Counted from the stretch's first letter, positions 33,551 through 43,541 are shown. The stretch is DNA of 64,000 bases from Xanthobacteraceae bacterium (GCA_019746355.1 JAIESC010000121.1:1-64000), one strand, 5' to 3'. A program made the numbers and translations. Notes: a model not told the origin generated them from the letters alone.

Positions 33551-33958
33551 ATGGCCAACAAGCTTCGCCACATTGCCATCTCGGTCAAAGACCCCGAGAA
33601 GACCGCCAAGTTCTTCGAGGAGGCGTTCGGCATGACGCGGGCCGGCAACGCCCAGCGCGGCGTTTACATGACCGACGGCATCTTCAACGTTGCGCTGCTC
33701 AACTTCGGTGACGAGCCGGTGGCGGGCATGGAGGACCAGAAGAACCCGCTGGGGCTCATCCACTTCGGCATGTGGGTCGACAGCGTCGACGAGATCGCCA
33801 AGAAGATCACCGATGCCGGCGGCAGCTACGTGACCGGCCGCAAGGAGACGAACCCGAACGTCTACTACGAGGTCAAGTACAAGACCCCGGAGGGCATCGT
33901 GTTCGACATCACCGAGAGCGGCTGGAAGGGCGCGGTCAAGGAGGTCAAGCCGGCCTAG
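33551..33958 (+). CDS. VOC (glyoxalase/dioxygenase-fold) family protein
   Basis: The 135-residue protein has the paired beta-alpha-beta-beta-beta halves of the VOC superfamily. Candidate metal ligands are the His in KLRHIAISVKDPEK, the His in LGLIHFGMWVDS and the Glu or Asp in GIVFDITESGW. The substrate is not predictable. AAGGAG lies 6 bases before the ATG. The gene is a single unit between two inverted copies of palindromic repeat A. Confidence 0.8.
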   Translation: MANKLRHIAISVKDPEKTAKFFEEAFGMTRAGNAQRGVYMTDGIFNVALLNFGDEPVAGMEDQKNPLGLIHFGMWVDSVDEIAKKITDAGGSYVTGRKETNPNVYYEVKYKTPEGIVFDITESGWKGAVKEVKPA

Positions 33959-33986
33959 CGGGCAGGCCGCCGCAATACGCTCCGCC

Positions 33987-34084
33987 GTCATTCCGGGGCG
34001 GCCCGAAGGGCCGAACCCGGAATCCATAACCACGGCTGCGGAGTATGGATTCCGGGTTCGCGCTAACGCGCGCCCCGGAATGAC
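33987..34084 (-). repeat. Palindromic intergenic repeat A, copy 3 (inverted)
   Basis: It has the same outer and inner arms as copies 1 and 2, but the core reads ACCACGGCTGCGGAG, the reverse complement of copy 2. With copy 2 it brackets the VOC gene in inverted orientation. Confidence 0.85.
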
Positions 34085-34190
34085 GGCGAGGGCCTCTCGC
34101 CGTGACATGCTGCCCCGTTGGCACGGCATGGCTGGTCCGTGAATAATGGGCCAGCCGGTCCTTGAAGCCAGCAGAATGGGGAGAACGTCC

Positions 34191-35150
34191 ATGTATCGCG
34201 CGATTGCCGGAGCCCTTTTGGCCGCCGGTGTCCTGTCCGCACCCTCGGCGCAGGCCGCCTATCCGGAGCGGACCGTCACCATCGTCACGCCGTTCGCCGC
34301 AGGCGGTATCGCCGACGTGGTGGCGCGCATCACCGCGGAGCGGTTGCAGTCCGCGCTGAAGCAGAACTTCGTCGTCGAGAACGTCTCGGGCGCCGGAGGC
34401 ACCGCCGGGCCAGAGCGCGTTTCCAAGGCCACGCCAGATGGCTACACGCTGATGTCGACGCCGATCTTCCAGCTCACCACCGCGAAGTTCGTGCAGAACG
34501 TCTCCTTTGACGAGAACAGCTTCAAGCCGATCTCCGGCGTCGCCTCCGCGCCGTTCGCGATCACGGTGAACGCCTCGTTCCCCGGCAAGACGCTCGCCGA
34601 CTTCATCGCCCATGTGAAGGCCAATCAGGGCAAGCTGCCGTTCGGCTCGGCCGGCGCCGGCAGCACCACGCACGTCGCCGCCGTCGTCGTGCTGAAAACG
34701 GCGGGCCTCGACATGGTGCACGTGCCGTATCGCGGCGTGGCGCCTGCCTTCACCGACCTGCTTGCGGGCCACATCCAGATGCTCGCGGCGTCGCCGGTGG
34801 AGCTCAAGCCCTATCTCGAATCCGGCAAGGTGAAGGTGCTTGCCGTGGTCGACACCAAGCCGTCGCCGTTCCTGCCCGGCGTGCCGGCGGTGACCGAGAC
34901 GCTGAAGGACTGCCCGCCGGCGGTGACCTACAACGGGCTGCTCGGTCCCAAGGGTCTCCCGCAGGAGGTCGTGGACACGCTGTCGCGCGAGCTGGTCGCG
35001 GCCGGCCAGTCGGATGAGTTCAAGCAGCGGTTTTCCAACGCCGGCCTGCTGCCGCTGCTGACCACGCCGGATGACTTCGCGAAGATCTTCACCGCCGACG
35101 CCAAGGTGTGGAACGGGATCATGCCGACGCTTGGGTTGAAGAAGAACTAG
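34191..35150 (+). CDS. Bug/TctC-family periplasmic solute-binding protein
   Basis: Bug receptors bind carboxylates or related solutes in the periplasm. The 319 residues start with a signal peptide (MYRAIAGALLAAGVLSAPSA, cut after AQA). The mature protein has the family markers YPERTVTIVTPFAAGGIADV, VENVSGAGGTAGPERV, FGSAGAGSTTH and VPYRGVAPAFTDLLAGHIQM. GGGGAG precedes ATG 34191. No tctA or tctB membrane genes are nearby, so it is an orphan receptor. A damaged paralogue follows. Confidence 0.9.
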   Translation: MYRAIAGALLAAGVLSAPSAQAAYPERTVTIVTPFAAGGIADVVARITAERLQSALKQNFVVENVSGAGGTAGPERVSKATPDGYTLMSTPIFQLTTAKFVQNVSFDENSFKPISGVASAPFAITVNASFPGKTLADFIAHVKANQGKLPFGSAGAGSTTHVAAVVVLKTAGLDMVHVPYRGVAPAFTDLLAGHIQMLAASPVELKPYLESGKVKVLAVVDTKPSPFLPGVPAVTETLKDCPPAVTYNGLLGPKGLPQEVVDTLSRELVAAGQSDEFKQRFSNAGLLPLLTTPDDFAKIFTADAKVWNGIMPTLGLKKN

Positions 35151-35326
35151 ATGAGCGCGGTCCGTTGGTTTGCGCCAACCTTGAAAGCGCTCTAAGCCCC
35201 GCAACACCGCGCGCGACTTGCCACTGCCGTTGAACGGCCGAGAACTTCGCGGCCGTTTTGCTTGGCACGGCATCTGCATGATCTCCGGCATCGCCACGCC
35301 GGGCACGATCATGAAAGGTGCACGAC

Positions 35327-35872
35327 ATGCTTAAAGCTTTCGCCGGTGCGGCGCTCGCCGCATCAATTTTGTTCAACGCTCTGGCGCATGCCGCCTGGCC
35401 CGACCGTCCAGTGACGGTCATCGTGCCGCTTGCGGCGGGCGGTCTCACCGACAAGGGGGTCGCGCCGCCCTTCGGCGATCTCGTCGCGGGCCATGTTCAG
35501 ATGGCTTCGGCGAGCCCCGTCGAGATCAAGCCGCACTTGAGCGGCGGCAAGGTCCGGCCGCTCGGGATCACCAGCCAGGCGCGGTCGCAGCAACTTCCCG
35601 ATGTGCCGACGGTTTCCGAAACCCTGCCGACGCCCGCGGTCGCCACCTGCAACGGCTTCTTCGTGCCGAAGAACACGCCGCAGGAGGTCGTCGACGCGAT
35701 TGCCAAGGAGGTCCAGGCAGCCGTAAAAACCAAGGCGTTCTCCGACAAGCTGATCCAGGTCGGCCTCGAGCCGGTCGGCGGCACGCCGGAGGAGATGGTG
35801 GCGACGATCGCCGCCGACAAACAGAACTGGCTTGCGATCAAGGGAGACCTCGTCGCGGCCGCGTCGCAATAG
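35327..35872 (+). pseudogene. Bug/TctC-family receptor with large internal in-frame deletion
   Basis: The 181-residue product begins with a good signal peptide (MLKAFAGAALAASILFNALA) and AWPDRPVTVIVPLAAGGLTD. It then jumps directly to GVAPPFGDLVAGHVQMASAS, which in the neighbouring receptor lies about 138 residues later. The frame is kept, and the difference between 319 and 181 residues is exactly this gap. Most of the first lobe and the ligand cleft are missing, so transport binding is unlikely. The junction is near 35449-35457. AAAGG lies before ATG 35327. It may still be translated. Confidence 0.7.
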
Positions 35873-35894
35873 GCGAGAGAAGAGCATACCCGGC

Positions 35895-37121
35895 ATGGCG
35901 GCAGCGAAATCGAACTCACGGGTCGTCATCGTCGGAGCAGGGCCGGTCGGCATGGTCTGCGCGCTGGCCCTCAACAAGCTCGGTGTCTCGGTCACCGTGT
36001 TCGAGCAGGAGCCCGCGCCGGTCGAGGACCAGCGCGCGGCTTCGCTGCATCCGTCGACCTTGGAGATGCTCGACGAGCTCGGCGTCACCGAAAAGATCAT
36101 TCCGCTCGGGCTCGTTTCGAGCGCCTACCGGTTCCACGACCGGGTGACGCATTCGGTGGTGGCCGAGTTCGATCTCGGCCTGATGAAGGACGAGATCCGT
36201 TTTCCCTATGTGCTGCAATACGAGCAGTACAAGCTCACCGCCTCGATCGCCGCCGAATACGGCAACGCCAGCGACTTCGACGTGCGCTTCTCGCACGGCG
36301 TCACCGGGCTCACGCAAGCCGCCGACGGCGTCGAGATCGAGGTCACGTCGCCGGCCGGCGTCGAAAAATTCCGCGCCGACTACGTGATCGGCTGCGACGG
36401 CGGCCGCAGCATGGTGCGAAAGCTCGCCGGCATCGAGTTCGAGGGCTTCACCTATCCCGAGCGCTTCATCAAGATCGCGACCAGCTTCGATTTTGGCGTG
36501 GCCAATCCCAAGGTCGCGTTCCGCAATTACTTCTCCGACCCGACCGAGTGGTGCAACCTGTTCAAGGTGCAGGGCAAGCGCCCGCCCGGGCTGTGGCGCG
36601 CCATCATGCCGATCGGCCCGGACGAGACCGACGAGACCGCGCTGTCGCCCGAGCGCATCGAGGCGCGGCTGCAGAAATTCTTCCCCAACAGCGGCCGCTA
36701 CGAGATCGAATACGTCAACGTCTACGGCGCACATCAGTGCGTTGCTGCGACCTTCCGCAAGGGTCGCGTGCTGCTCGCCGGCGACAGCGCCCACGTCAAC
36801 AATCCGATCGGCGGCATGGGCATGAACGGCGGCATCCACGACGGCATCAACCTTGCGGGCAAGCTCGCCAAGGTCATCCACGGCGAGGCCGGCGAGGAGT
36901 TGCTTGACGTCTACAGCCGCCAGCGCCGTCACGCCGCGGTGAAATACGTCCAGGCGCAGACCATCGCCAACAAGCGGCTGATGGAGGAGCGCGACCCCGT
37001 GGTGCGCGCCAAGAACTTCGACGAGTTGCGGCGTACCGCCGAGAACCCGGACACCGCCAAGGCCTACATGCGCCGCGCGGCGCTGTTCGACAGCCTCAAG
37101 GACGCCGCGGCGGTGACGTAG
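35895..37121 (+). CDS. FAD-dependent monooxygenase (PheA/TfdB family)
   Basis: The 408-residue flavoprotein shows the three family motifs: the dinucleotide fold VVIVGAGPVGMVCALALNKL, the DG motif YVIGCDGGRSMVRKLAGIEF, and the GD motif VLLAGDSAHVNNPIGGMGMN. It should hydroxylate an aromatic or similar substrate with NAD(P)H and oxygen. ATG 35895 is chosen because upstream in-frame starts lie inside the preceding gene. It sits behind two Bug receptor genes, so a catabolic role in uptake and oxidation of an aromatic acid is possible but only inferred. Confidence 0.85.
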   Translation: MAAAKSNSRVVIVGAGPVGMVCALALNKLGVSVTVFEQEPAPVEDQRAASLHPSTLEMLDELGVTEKIIPLGLVSSAYRFHDRVTHSVVAEFDLGLMKDEIRFPYVLQYEQYKLTASIAAEYGNASDFDVRFSHGVTGLTQAADGVEIEVTSPAGVEKFRADYVIGCDGGRSMVRKLAGIEFEGFTYPERFIKIATSFDFGVANPKVAFRNYFSDPTEWCNLFKVQGKRPPGLWRAIMPIGPDETDETALSPERIEARLQKFFPNSGRYEIEYVNVYGAHQCVAATFRKGRVLLAGDSAHVNNPIGGMGMNGGIHDGINLAGKLAKVIHGEAGEELLDVYSRQRRHAAVKYVQAQTIANKRLMEERDPVVRAKNFDELRRTAENPDTAKAYMRRAALFDSLKDAAAVT

Positions 37122-37513
37122 TGACGTAGCCCGGATGGAGCGAAGCGCGATCCGGGCAACCCGCGCCGCGGGGCCGCCGCTCCCGCTGAAAGACGCCGCC
37201 GCGGTCGCGTAGTCCGGATGGAGCGTCCGCCCAAGCGCGTCAGCACGAAATCCGGGACCGCCGTCACGTCGTACCGCGACGCCGCCCCGCATTCCGCTTT
37301 CGCTCCATGCGGGCTACAGGACGCCCTCAATAATTGTATTTATTAATAATCACAACTTATGCGTTTTTTTGGCAGAACAAAGCCATTTCTAATTCCTGAG
37401 TGTTATCAATGCATAGCGGCCCCTCGATTGGGTTGCCTTGCGCCCCCTGGCGTGGCGGGCCACATCTTCGCCGTGCCGCGCGCGGCACCAACGCCTCCGG
37501 GTAAGCTTCCGCC
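37122..37513. other. 392-base intergenic region before the ycjX-like gene
   Basis: The left half is the GTAGCCCGGATGGAGCG repeat. Next comes an unusually AT-rich block at 37329-37371 (TTGTATTTATTAATAATCAC and a run of seven Ts) that stands out from the GC-rich surroundings and may hold the promoter for the YcjX-like gene. No protein gene is supported. Confidence 0.5.
37126..37317. repeat. 192-base element with inverted ends
   Basis: The left end GTAGCCCGGATGGAGCGAAG and the right end CGCTCCATGCGGGCTAC are inverted repeats. A second direct copy of the left-end motif (GTAGTCCGGATGGAGCG) begins at 37209. The motif family is common between genes in rhizobia. It starts 5 bases after the monooxygenase stop codon. 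Confidence 0.65.
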
Positions 37514-38932
37514 GTGAGCTCGGCCGTTTCCGACTTCATCGAACAGACCAGGCTCGCGGCGCGGGCCTTCGCCGAATTCAGCGGCCATCTGTTCAGCCCG
37601 ACCGTGCGGCTCGGTGTCACCGGCCTGTCGCGCGCGGGCAAGACCGTGTTCATCACTGCGCTGGTGCACGGGCTCATTCGCGGCGGCCGCTTTCCGGTGT
37701 TCGAGCCGCTTTCGAGCGGACGGATCGCCGGCGCGCGGCTTGCGCCGCAGCCTGACGACGCCGTGCCGCGCTTCGACTACGAGCGGCATGTGCGCTCGAT
37801 CGTGATCGACCGCGACTGGCCGGACTCGACGCGGCAGATCAGCGAGCTTCGCGTCGTGATCGACTACCAGTCGCCGGGCGGCGCGATGCGGACGCTGACG
37901 CTCGACATCGTCGACTATCCCGGCGAATGGCTGCTCGACCTGCCGCTCCTGAGCAAGAGCTACGAGCAGTGGTCCGCGGAGACGCTCGCGCATCTGCGCC
38001 GCAGCACACGGCCGCCGCTGCCGAAGCCGTTCCTCGAGCAGATCGCGTCGGTCAACGCGCTCGCGCCGGCCGACGAGAACGCCGCAATCGAGTCCGCGCG
38101 GCTGTTCACCGCCTGGCTTCTCGCCCGCCGCGAGGAGCACCGCACGCTCAGCCTGGTCGCGCCGGGCCGCTTCCTGATGCCCGGCGATCTTGCCGGCTCG
38201 CCGGCGCTGACCTTCGCGCCGCTGGACGTTCCCGGCGAGGTCGAACCGCCCACGGGCTCGAACTGGGCAATGATGCGCCGCCGCTACGACGCCTACCGTG
38301 ACGTCGTGGTGCGGCCGTTCTTCCGCGACCACTTCGCCCGCCTCGACCGGCAGATCGTGCTGGTCGACGCGCTCTCGGCGTTTGCCGGCGGGTCCGAGGC
38401 GGTGCGCGACCTGCAGGACGCACTCACGTCCGTGCTCGAATGCTTTCGCGTCGGCCGCGGCGGCTGGCTCGACGCGCTGTTCCGCCCGAGCGCCGACCGC
38501 ATCCTGTTCGCCGCGACCAAGGCCGACCTGCTGCATCATTCGGCGCACGACCGGCTGGAGGCCTTCCTCAAGCGCCTCACCGAAAGCGCGATCGCGCGCG
38601 CCGGCGACGCCGGAGCCGCGGTCGATGTCATCGCGCTCGCCGCCGTCCGCGCCACGCGCGAGGCGATGGTGAAGGGCGAGGGTGGGGAGTTGCCTGCCAT
38701 CGTCGGCACCGCCGTGCCCGGCGAATGGAGTGACGGACGGCATTTCGACGGCAAGACCGAGATCGCGCTGTTTCCTGGTGACATCCCGGCCGAAGGGCTG
38801 CAGGGCGGCGACTTCCGCTCGATCCGTTTCCGGCCGCCCGCGCTCGAGACGACCGACGACGGCACGCCGGCCCTGCCGCACATTCGCCTCGACCGCGCGC
38901 TGCAATTCCTGATCGGGGACCGGCTGCGATGA
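37514..38932 (+). CDS. ycjX: YcjX-like P-loop NTPase
   Basis: The 472-residue protein has a Walker A motif LGVTGLSRAGKTVFITALVH (about residues 33-52), a Walker B-like DIVDYPGEWLLDLP, and the family segments RFDYERHVRSIVIDRDWPDS and FAATKADLLHH. YcjX proteins are stress-linked nucleotide-binding proteins of unclear biochemical role. The start is GTG at 37514. It overlaps the following ycjF-like gene by 4 bases, the usual pairing of the two families. Confidence 0.88.
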   Translation: MSSAVSDFIEQTRLAARAFAEFSGHLFSPTVRLGVTGLSRAGKTVFITALVHGLIRGGRFPVFEPLSSGRIAGARLAPQPDDAVPRFDYERHVRSIVIDRDWPDSTRQISELRVVIDYQSPGGAMRTLTLDIVDYPGEWLLDLPLLSKSYEQWSAETLAHLRRSTRPPLPKPFLEQIASVNALAPADENAAIESARLFTAWLLARREEHRTLSLVAPGRFLMPGDLAGSPALTFAPLDVPGEVEPPTGSNWAMMRRRYDAYRDVVVRPFFRDHFARLDRQIVLVDALSAFAGGSEAVRDLQDALTSVLECFRVGRGGWLDALFRPSADRILFAATKADLLHHSAHDRLEAFLKRLTESAIARAGDAGAAVDVIALAAVRATREAMVKGEGGELPAIVGTAVPGEWSDGRHFDGKTEIALFPGDIPAEGLQGGDFRSIRFRPPALETTDDGTPALPHIRLDRALQFLIGDRLR

Positions 38933-39975
38933 CGGAGACGTTGCGAAAGCCCGCGGTGTTCAGCATCGACGATCCGCGGCTCACGGTGACGCGGCCGGAA
39001 GAGCCGATCATCGACGACATCGCCCCCGAAGCGCCCGGCACCAATCTGCCGGCGATGCCGGCACCGCCGCCGCCCCGCAAGGGTTTTCCCTGGGGCAGGC
39101 TGCTCTGGTCGGCGCTGTCGGGCTTGGTCGTGATGGGGCTTGGCCTCGCCGTCGCAAACCTCGTCGAGGACCTGTTCGCGCGCACGCCCTGGCTCGGCGC
39201 GATCGGGCTGGGTCTGGGTGTGCTGGCGGGCCTTGCGCTGCTGGTCATCGTCCTGCGGGAGGTGATCGGGCTGATGCGGCTCGGCAAGGTGGAGACGCTC
39301 CGCCGCCGGGCGCTGGAAACCATCGAAAGCGACAACCGCGACGCCGGTCGCGCGCTGCTCGACGACATGCTGTCATTGACCAAGCGCATTCCGCGCCTGG
39401 CGCGAGGCCGCAGCCGCCTCGAAGCACACCGCAACGACATCATCGACGGCCGCGATCTGGTTGGCCTCACCGAACGCGAGCTGATGGCGCCGCTCGATCT
39501 CGAAGCGCGCATGCTGGTGGCGTCGGCGGCCAAGCGCGTCTCGGTCGTCACCGCGATCAGCCCGCGTGCCGCGGTCGACATGCTGTTCGTTCTGGTCAAC
39601 GCGCTCAACCTCATTCGCCGCCTCGCGGTGCTTTACGGCGGGCGGCCCGGCGCGCTGGGCGTCCTGAGGCTGTTCCGGCAGGTGATGTCGCATCTGGCCG
39701 TCACCGGCGGCGTCGCCGTCACCGACAGCCTGCTGCAGCAGCTGATCGGTCACGGGCTTGCCGCGAAGCTCTCGGCGCGGCTCGGCGAGGGCATGGTCAA
39801 CGGGCTCCTCACCGCGCGGCTCGGGCTGCTGGCGATGGATCTGGTCCGGCCGCTGCCGTTCCACGAGCTGCCCCGGCCGTCGCTGAATGACGTCGCGGGA
39901 GCGCTGATGCGGGGGGCCGAAACCGGGCCGGAAGGCCCGGAAAAGGCCCGCCGGCTGCCGCCTGCGGCCTCGTAG
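38929..39975 (+). CDS. ycjF: YcjF-like (TIGR01620/DUF697) membrane protein
   Basis: The 348-residue product has a proline-rich polar N-terminus, two adjacent transmembrane helices ([20 protein letters not shown] and [20 protein letters not shown]), and the C-terminal DUF697 region with [17 protein letters not shown] and [20 protein letters not shown]. It is the regular membrane partner of YcjX, with which it shares an ATGA overlap. The function is unknown, with stress induction reported for the family in enterobacteria. Confidence 0.85.
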   Translation: MTETLRKPAVFSIDDPRLTVTRPEEPIIDDIAPEAPGTNLPAMPAPPPPRKGFPWGRLLWSALSGLVVMGLGLAVANLVEDLFARTPWLGAIGLGLGVLAGLALLVIVLREVIGLMRLGKVETLRRRALETIESDNRDAGRALLDDMLSLTKRIPRLARGRSRLEAHRNDIIDGRDLVGLTERELMAPLDLEARMLVASAAKRVSVVTAISPRAAVDMLFVLVNALNLIRRLAVLYGGRPGALGVLRLFRQVMSHLAVTGGVAVTDSLLQQLIGHGLAAKLSARLGEGMVNGLLTARLGLLAMDLVRPLPFHELPRPSLNDVAGALMRGAETGPEGPEKARRLPPAAS

Positions 39976-40007
39976 GGCGCGAAAAACGCCGGAAAACCGA
40001 TTGTTTC

Positions 40008-40036
40008 TTGCGTTGCGGGAGCTTGGTCGCTATATG
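40008..40036 (+). promoter_or_regulatory. Candidate rpsB promoter
   Basis: TTGCGT (40008-40013) and TATATG (40031-40036) are 17 bases apart in the gap before rpsB. The spacing and -10 box are good and the -35 box is moderate. The leader to the rpsB start would be about 100 bases. Confidence 0.45.
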
Positions 40037-40139
40037 CACGCCATCTCACAGGCGGATTCTGGCCGGAAACGGCCGTCCGGTGGCCCGGATCGCGAGATCT
40101 GGGCTCACTTTTTCCGCCGCGGAACAACCGGAGAAGACC

Positions 40140-41135
40140 ATGGCGCTGCCCGATTACAGCATGCGCCAGCTGTTGGAAGCTGGCGTTCACTTCGGCCATC
40201 AGGCCCACCGCTGGAACCCGAAGATGGGTGAATACATCTTCGGCACCCGCAACAACATCCACATCATCGACCTCGCCCAGAGCGTGCCGATGCTGCACAA
40301 GGCGCTGGAGGCGGTGAGCGACACCGTCGCCAAGGGCGGCCGCATCCTGTTCGTCGGCACCAAGCGCCAGGCGCAGGACGCCGTCGCCGATGCCGCCAAG
40401 CGCTGCGCCCAGTACTACGTCAACTCGCGCTGGCTCGGCGGCACGCTGACCAACTGGAAGACGATCTCCGGATCGATCCAGCGGCTGCGCAAGCTCGACG
40501 AGATGCTCGCCTCGAATGAGGCTCAGGGCTACACCAAGAAGGAGCGCCTCGACCTGCAGCGCGAGCGCGACAAGCTCGACCGCTCGCTTGGCGGCATCAA
40601 GGACATGGGCGGCCTGCCGGACCTCCTGTTCGTGATCGACACCAACAAGGAAGACATCGCGATCAAGGAAGCACGGCGTCTCGGCGTGCCGGTTGCGGCC
40701 GTCGTCGACACCAATTGCGATCCGGACGGCATCACCTTTGTCGTGCCGGGCAATGACGATGCGAGCCGCGCGATCTCGCTCTACTGCGACCTGATTGCGC
40801 GCGCCGCCATCGACGGCATCTCACGCGCGCAAGGCGGCATGGGCGTCGACATCGGCGCGGCCGAGAAGCCGATCGTGGAAGATCTGCCGAAGGCGGAGGA
40901 CAAGGGGCTGGGCTTCGAGCCGCTGCCCGGTCCGCGCGGCGTCGCCGACGACCTCAAGAAGCTCGCCGGCGTGTCTCCGGCGATCGAGAAGAAGCTCAAC
41001 GACATCGGCATCTTCCACTACCAGCAGATCGCCGAGCTCAGCGCCGACGCCGCTCACAACGTGGGCGAAGAGGTTGGTCTCCCGGGCCGCGTCCAGGGCT
41101 GGGTCACCAAGGCCAAAGAGCTGACGGCCGAGTAG
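40140..41135 (+). CDS. rpsB: 30S ribosomal protein S2, with C-terminal extension
   Basis: S2 is needed for binding S1 to the small subunit. The 331 residues begin with [20 protein letters not shown], and the core ends near [14 protein letters not shown]. After it comes an extension of about 65-80 residues with a helix-hairpin-helix-like motif ([20 protein letters not shown]). The E. coli protein has only about 240 residues. Extensions of this kind are known in Rhizobiales. The start at 40140 follows GGAGAAG by a few bases. tsf follows after 72 bases. Confidence 0.96.
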   Translation: MALPDYSMRQLLEAGVHFGHQAHRWNPKMGEYIFGTRNNIHIIDLAQSVPMLHKALEAVSDTVAKGGRILFVGTKRQAQDAVADAAKRCAQYYVNSRWLGGTLTNWKTISGSIQRLRKLDEMLASNEAQGYTKKERLDLQRERDKLDRSLGGIKDMGGLPDLLFVIDTNKEDIAIKEARRLGVPVAAVVDTNCDPDGITFVVPGNDDASRAISLYCDLIARAAIDGISRAQGGMGVDIGAAEKPIVEDLPKAEDKGLGFEPLPGPRGVADDLKKLAGVSPAIEKKLNDIGIFHYQQIAELSADAAHNVGEEVGLPGRVQGWVTKAKELTAE

Positions 41136-41207
41136 CAAGTCGACGAAGGAGCGCGGCGCGGACTCTTTCGCCGCGCCCGCAATTCCGCTCCGCAATGGAT
41201 TAGAAAA

Positions 41208-42140
41208 ATGGCTCAGATCACTGCACAGATGGTGAAGGACCTGCGCGAGATGACCGGCGCAGGCATGATGGACTGCAAGGCGGCGCTCGGCGAGACCTCG
41301 GGCAACGTCGATGCCGCGGTCGACTGGCTGCGCAAGAAGGGGCTGTCGAAGGCCGCGAAGAAGGCCGACCGCGTCGCCGCCGAAGGCCTCATCGGCGCTG
41401 CCATCAAGGGCACCAAGGGCGTGGTCGTCGAGGTCAATTCCGAGACCGACTTCGTCGCGCGCAACGACCTGTTCCAGGGCCTCGTCAAGATGATCGCCAA
41501 CGTCGCGCTCGACGTCGGCGCTGACGTCGAGAAGATCAAGGTCGCCAAGGCCGGCAGCGCGACCATCGCCGACGCGATTTCCGAGACCGTGGCCAAGATC
41601 GGCGAAAACATGACGCTGCGTCGCGCCGCGGAGATTTCCGTCGGCAAGGGTGTGGTCGGAAGCTACATCCACAACGCGGTCAGCGACGGCCTCGGCAAGA
41701 TGGGCGTGCTGGTCGGGCTCGAGTCGAGCGGCGGCAATGCCGACGAGCTTGCGGCGCTCGGCCGCCAGCTCGCGATGCATGTCGCCTCCGCCAATCCGCA
41801 GGCGGTCGATCCGTCGGGGCTCGATCCGGCGCTGGTGCAGCGCGAGAAGGACGTGCTCGCCGACAAATTCCGGCAGCAGGGCAAGCCCGCCAACATGATC
41901 GAGAAGATCGTCGAGTCGGGCATCAAGACCTTCTACAAGGAGGTCTGCCTGCTCGATCAGCCGTTCATCTTCGACGACAAGAAAAGCGTGGCGCAGGCGC
42001 TCAAGGAAGCCGAAGGCAAGGTCGGCGGACCGATCAAGGTCACCGGCTTCGTGCGCTACAAGCTCGGCGAGGGCGTCGAGAAGCAGGAGTCCGATTTCGC
42101 GGCTGAAGTTGCGGCGGCTTCGGGCGCGACCAAGAACTGA
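41208..42140 (+). CDS. tsf: Translation elongation factor Ts
   Basis: EF-Ts recycles EF-Tu by nucleotide exchange. The 310 residues show the N-terminal UBA-like domain with [19 protein letters not shown] and the core motif [20 protein letters not shown]. Two core subdomains follow, then the C-terminal [20 protein letters not shown]. It lies in the universal rpsB-tsf-pyrH-frr order. Confidence 0.97.
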   Translation: MAQITAQMVKDLREMTGAGMMDCKAALGETSGNVDAAVDWLRKKGLSKAAKKADRVAAEGLIGAAIKGTKGVVVEVNSETDFVARNDLFQGLVKMIANVALDVGADVEKIKVAKAGSATIADAISETVAKIGENMTLRRAAEISVGKGVVGSYIHNAVSDGLGKMGVLVGLESSGGNADELAALGRQLAMHVASANPQAVDPSGLDPALVQREKDVLADKFRQQGKPANMIEKIVESGIKTFYKEVCLLDQPFIFDDKKSVAQALKEAEGKVGGPIKVTGFVRYKLGEGVEKQESDFAAEVAAASGATKN

Positions 42141-42175
42141 CCGCTTGGCCGCGCGCGGCCGACAGAGGCACGGCA

Positions 42176-42904
42176 ATGGCTGAGGCTGCCCATACGTCCG
42201 GCTACCGGCGCGTCATCGTCAAGGTTTCGGGCGAGGCGCTGTCGGGGCCGGAGGGCTTCGGCATCCACCAGCCGACCATCGACCGCATCGCCGCCGACCT
42301 GATCGCCGCGCGCAAGGCCGGTTTCGCCATCGGCGTGGTGGTCGGCGGCGGCAACATCCTTCGCGGCGTGAAGATGTCGGGCAAGAGCCTGTCGCGGCCG
42401 ACCGCGGATTCGATGGGCATGCTTGCGACCGTCATGAACGCGCTGGTGCTTGAAGCGGCGATCGAGCGGCTCGGCGCGCCGGCCCGCACCATGTCGGCGC
42501 TCAGCATGCCGCAGGTCTGCGAGACCTACGAGCGGGCGCGGGCGCTGCGCCATTTCGAGGAGAACCGCATCGTCGTGTTCGCCGGCGGCACCGGCAATCC
42601 GTTCTTCACCACCGACACCACGGCGGTGCTGCGCGCGGCCGAGATGGCGTGCGACGCGGTGCTGAAGGCGACCGACGTCGATGGGGTCTACAGCGCCGAC
42701 CCGAAAAAGGACCCGGCCGCGAAGCGTTACGACAAAATCTCGCTCAAGGAAGCATTCGACCGCGACCTAAAGGTGCTGGATGCGACCGCCTTCGCCCTTG
42801 CCCGGGAAAACGGCATGCCTATCATCGTATTTTCGATCCGAACCCCAGGCGCGATCGAAGCGGTTCTGCGCGGCGAAGGCCGCGCGACAGTTGTCAGTGG
42901 ATAA
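42176..42904 (+). CDS. pyrH: Uridylate kinase
   Basis: PyrH phosphorylates UMP to UDP. The 242-residue amino-acid-kinase-fold protein has [19 protein letters not shown], the [13 protein letters not shown] loop, [20 protein letters not shown], and the nucleotide-site motif [20 protein letters not shown]. It is complete and lies 35 bases after tsf. Confidence 0.97.
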   Translation: MAEAAHTSGYRRVIVKVSGEALSGPEGFGIHQPTIDRIAADLIAARKAGFAIGVVVGGGNILRGVKMSGKSLSRPTADSMGMLATVMNALVLEAAIERLGAPARTMSALSMPQVCETYERARALRHFEENRIVVFAGGTGNPFFTTDTTAVLRAAEMACDAVLKATDVDGVYSADPKKDPAAKRYDKISLKEAFDRDLKVLDATAFALARENGMPIIVFSIRTPGAIEAVLRGEGRATVVSG

Positions 42905-42980
42905 GTCGGATTAAGGACGCTCCCAAGGCGTCCGAATCCGGTGATGCAGGCGAGCGCTCGGAGACCGATTGGAGGGGCTC

Positions 42981-43541
42981 ATGGCATCGAACTATGACAT
43001 CAACGAACTCAAGCGGCGGATGCAGGGCGCGCTCGGCGTGCTCAAGACCGAACTGGGCGCACTTCGCACCGGCCGCGCCTCGGCGCACCTGCTCGATCCG
43101 GTTCACGTCGATGCCTACGGGCAGAGCATGGCGCTGAACCAGGTGGCCACCGTCAGCGTGCCGCAGCCGCGCATGATCAGCGTCCAGGTCTGGGACCGTT
43201 CGATGGTGAACGCGGTCGAGAAGGCGATCCTTGCCGCCAACCTCGGGCTTACGCCCTCCAGCGAGGGCCAGGTGATCCACCTGCGGCTGCCCGAGCTCAA
43301 CACCGAGCGCCGTCAAGAACTGGTCAAGATCGCGCACAAGTATGCCGAAACCGCCCGGGTCGCGGTCCGCCATGTTCGGCGCGACGGCATGGATGTGCTG
43401 AAGAAGATGGAAAAGGACCACCAGATCAGCCAGGACGATCACAAGCGCATGGACACCGAGGTCCAGAAGGCGACCGATCAGTCCATCGCCGACATCGACG
43501 CCATGCTCGCGACCAAGGAAAAGGAGATCATGACGGTCTGA
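42981..43541 (+). CDS. frr: Ribosome recycling factor
   Basis: RRF splits post-termination ribosomes with EF-G. The 186-residue protein has the three-helix bundle with [20 protein letters not shown], the beta-domain segment [20 protein letters not shown], and the C-terminal [25 protein letters not shown] lies 4 bases before ATG 42981, so I prefer it to the in-frame TTG at 42969. Confidence 0.96.
   Translation: MASNYDINELKRRMQGALGVLKTELGALRTGRASAHLLDPVHVDAYGQSMALNQVATVSVPQPRMISVQVWDRSMVNAVEKAILAANLGLTPSSEGQVIHLRLPELNTERRQELVKIAHKYAETARVAVRHVRRDGMDVLKKMEKDHQISQDDHKRMDTEVQKATDQSIADIDAMLATKEKEIMTV

Noticed and set aside
35318..35326. GTG start for the deleted Bug gene
   Set aside because: ATG 35327 has AAAGG at a suitable distance and begins the signal peptide directly.
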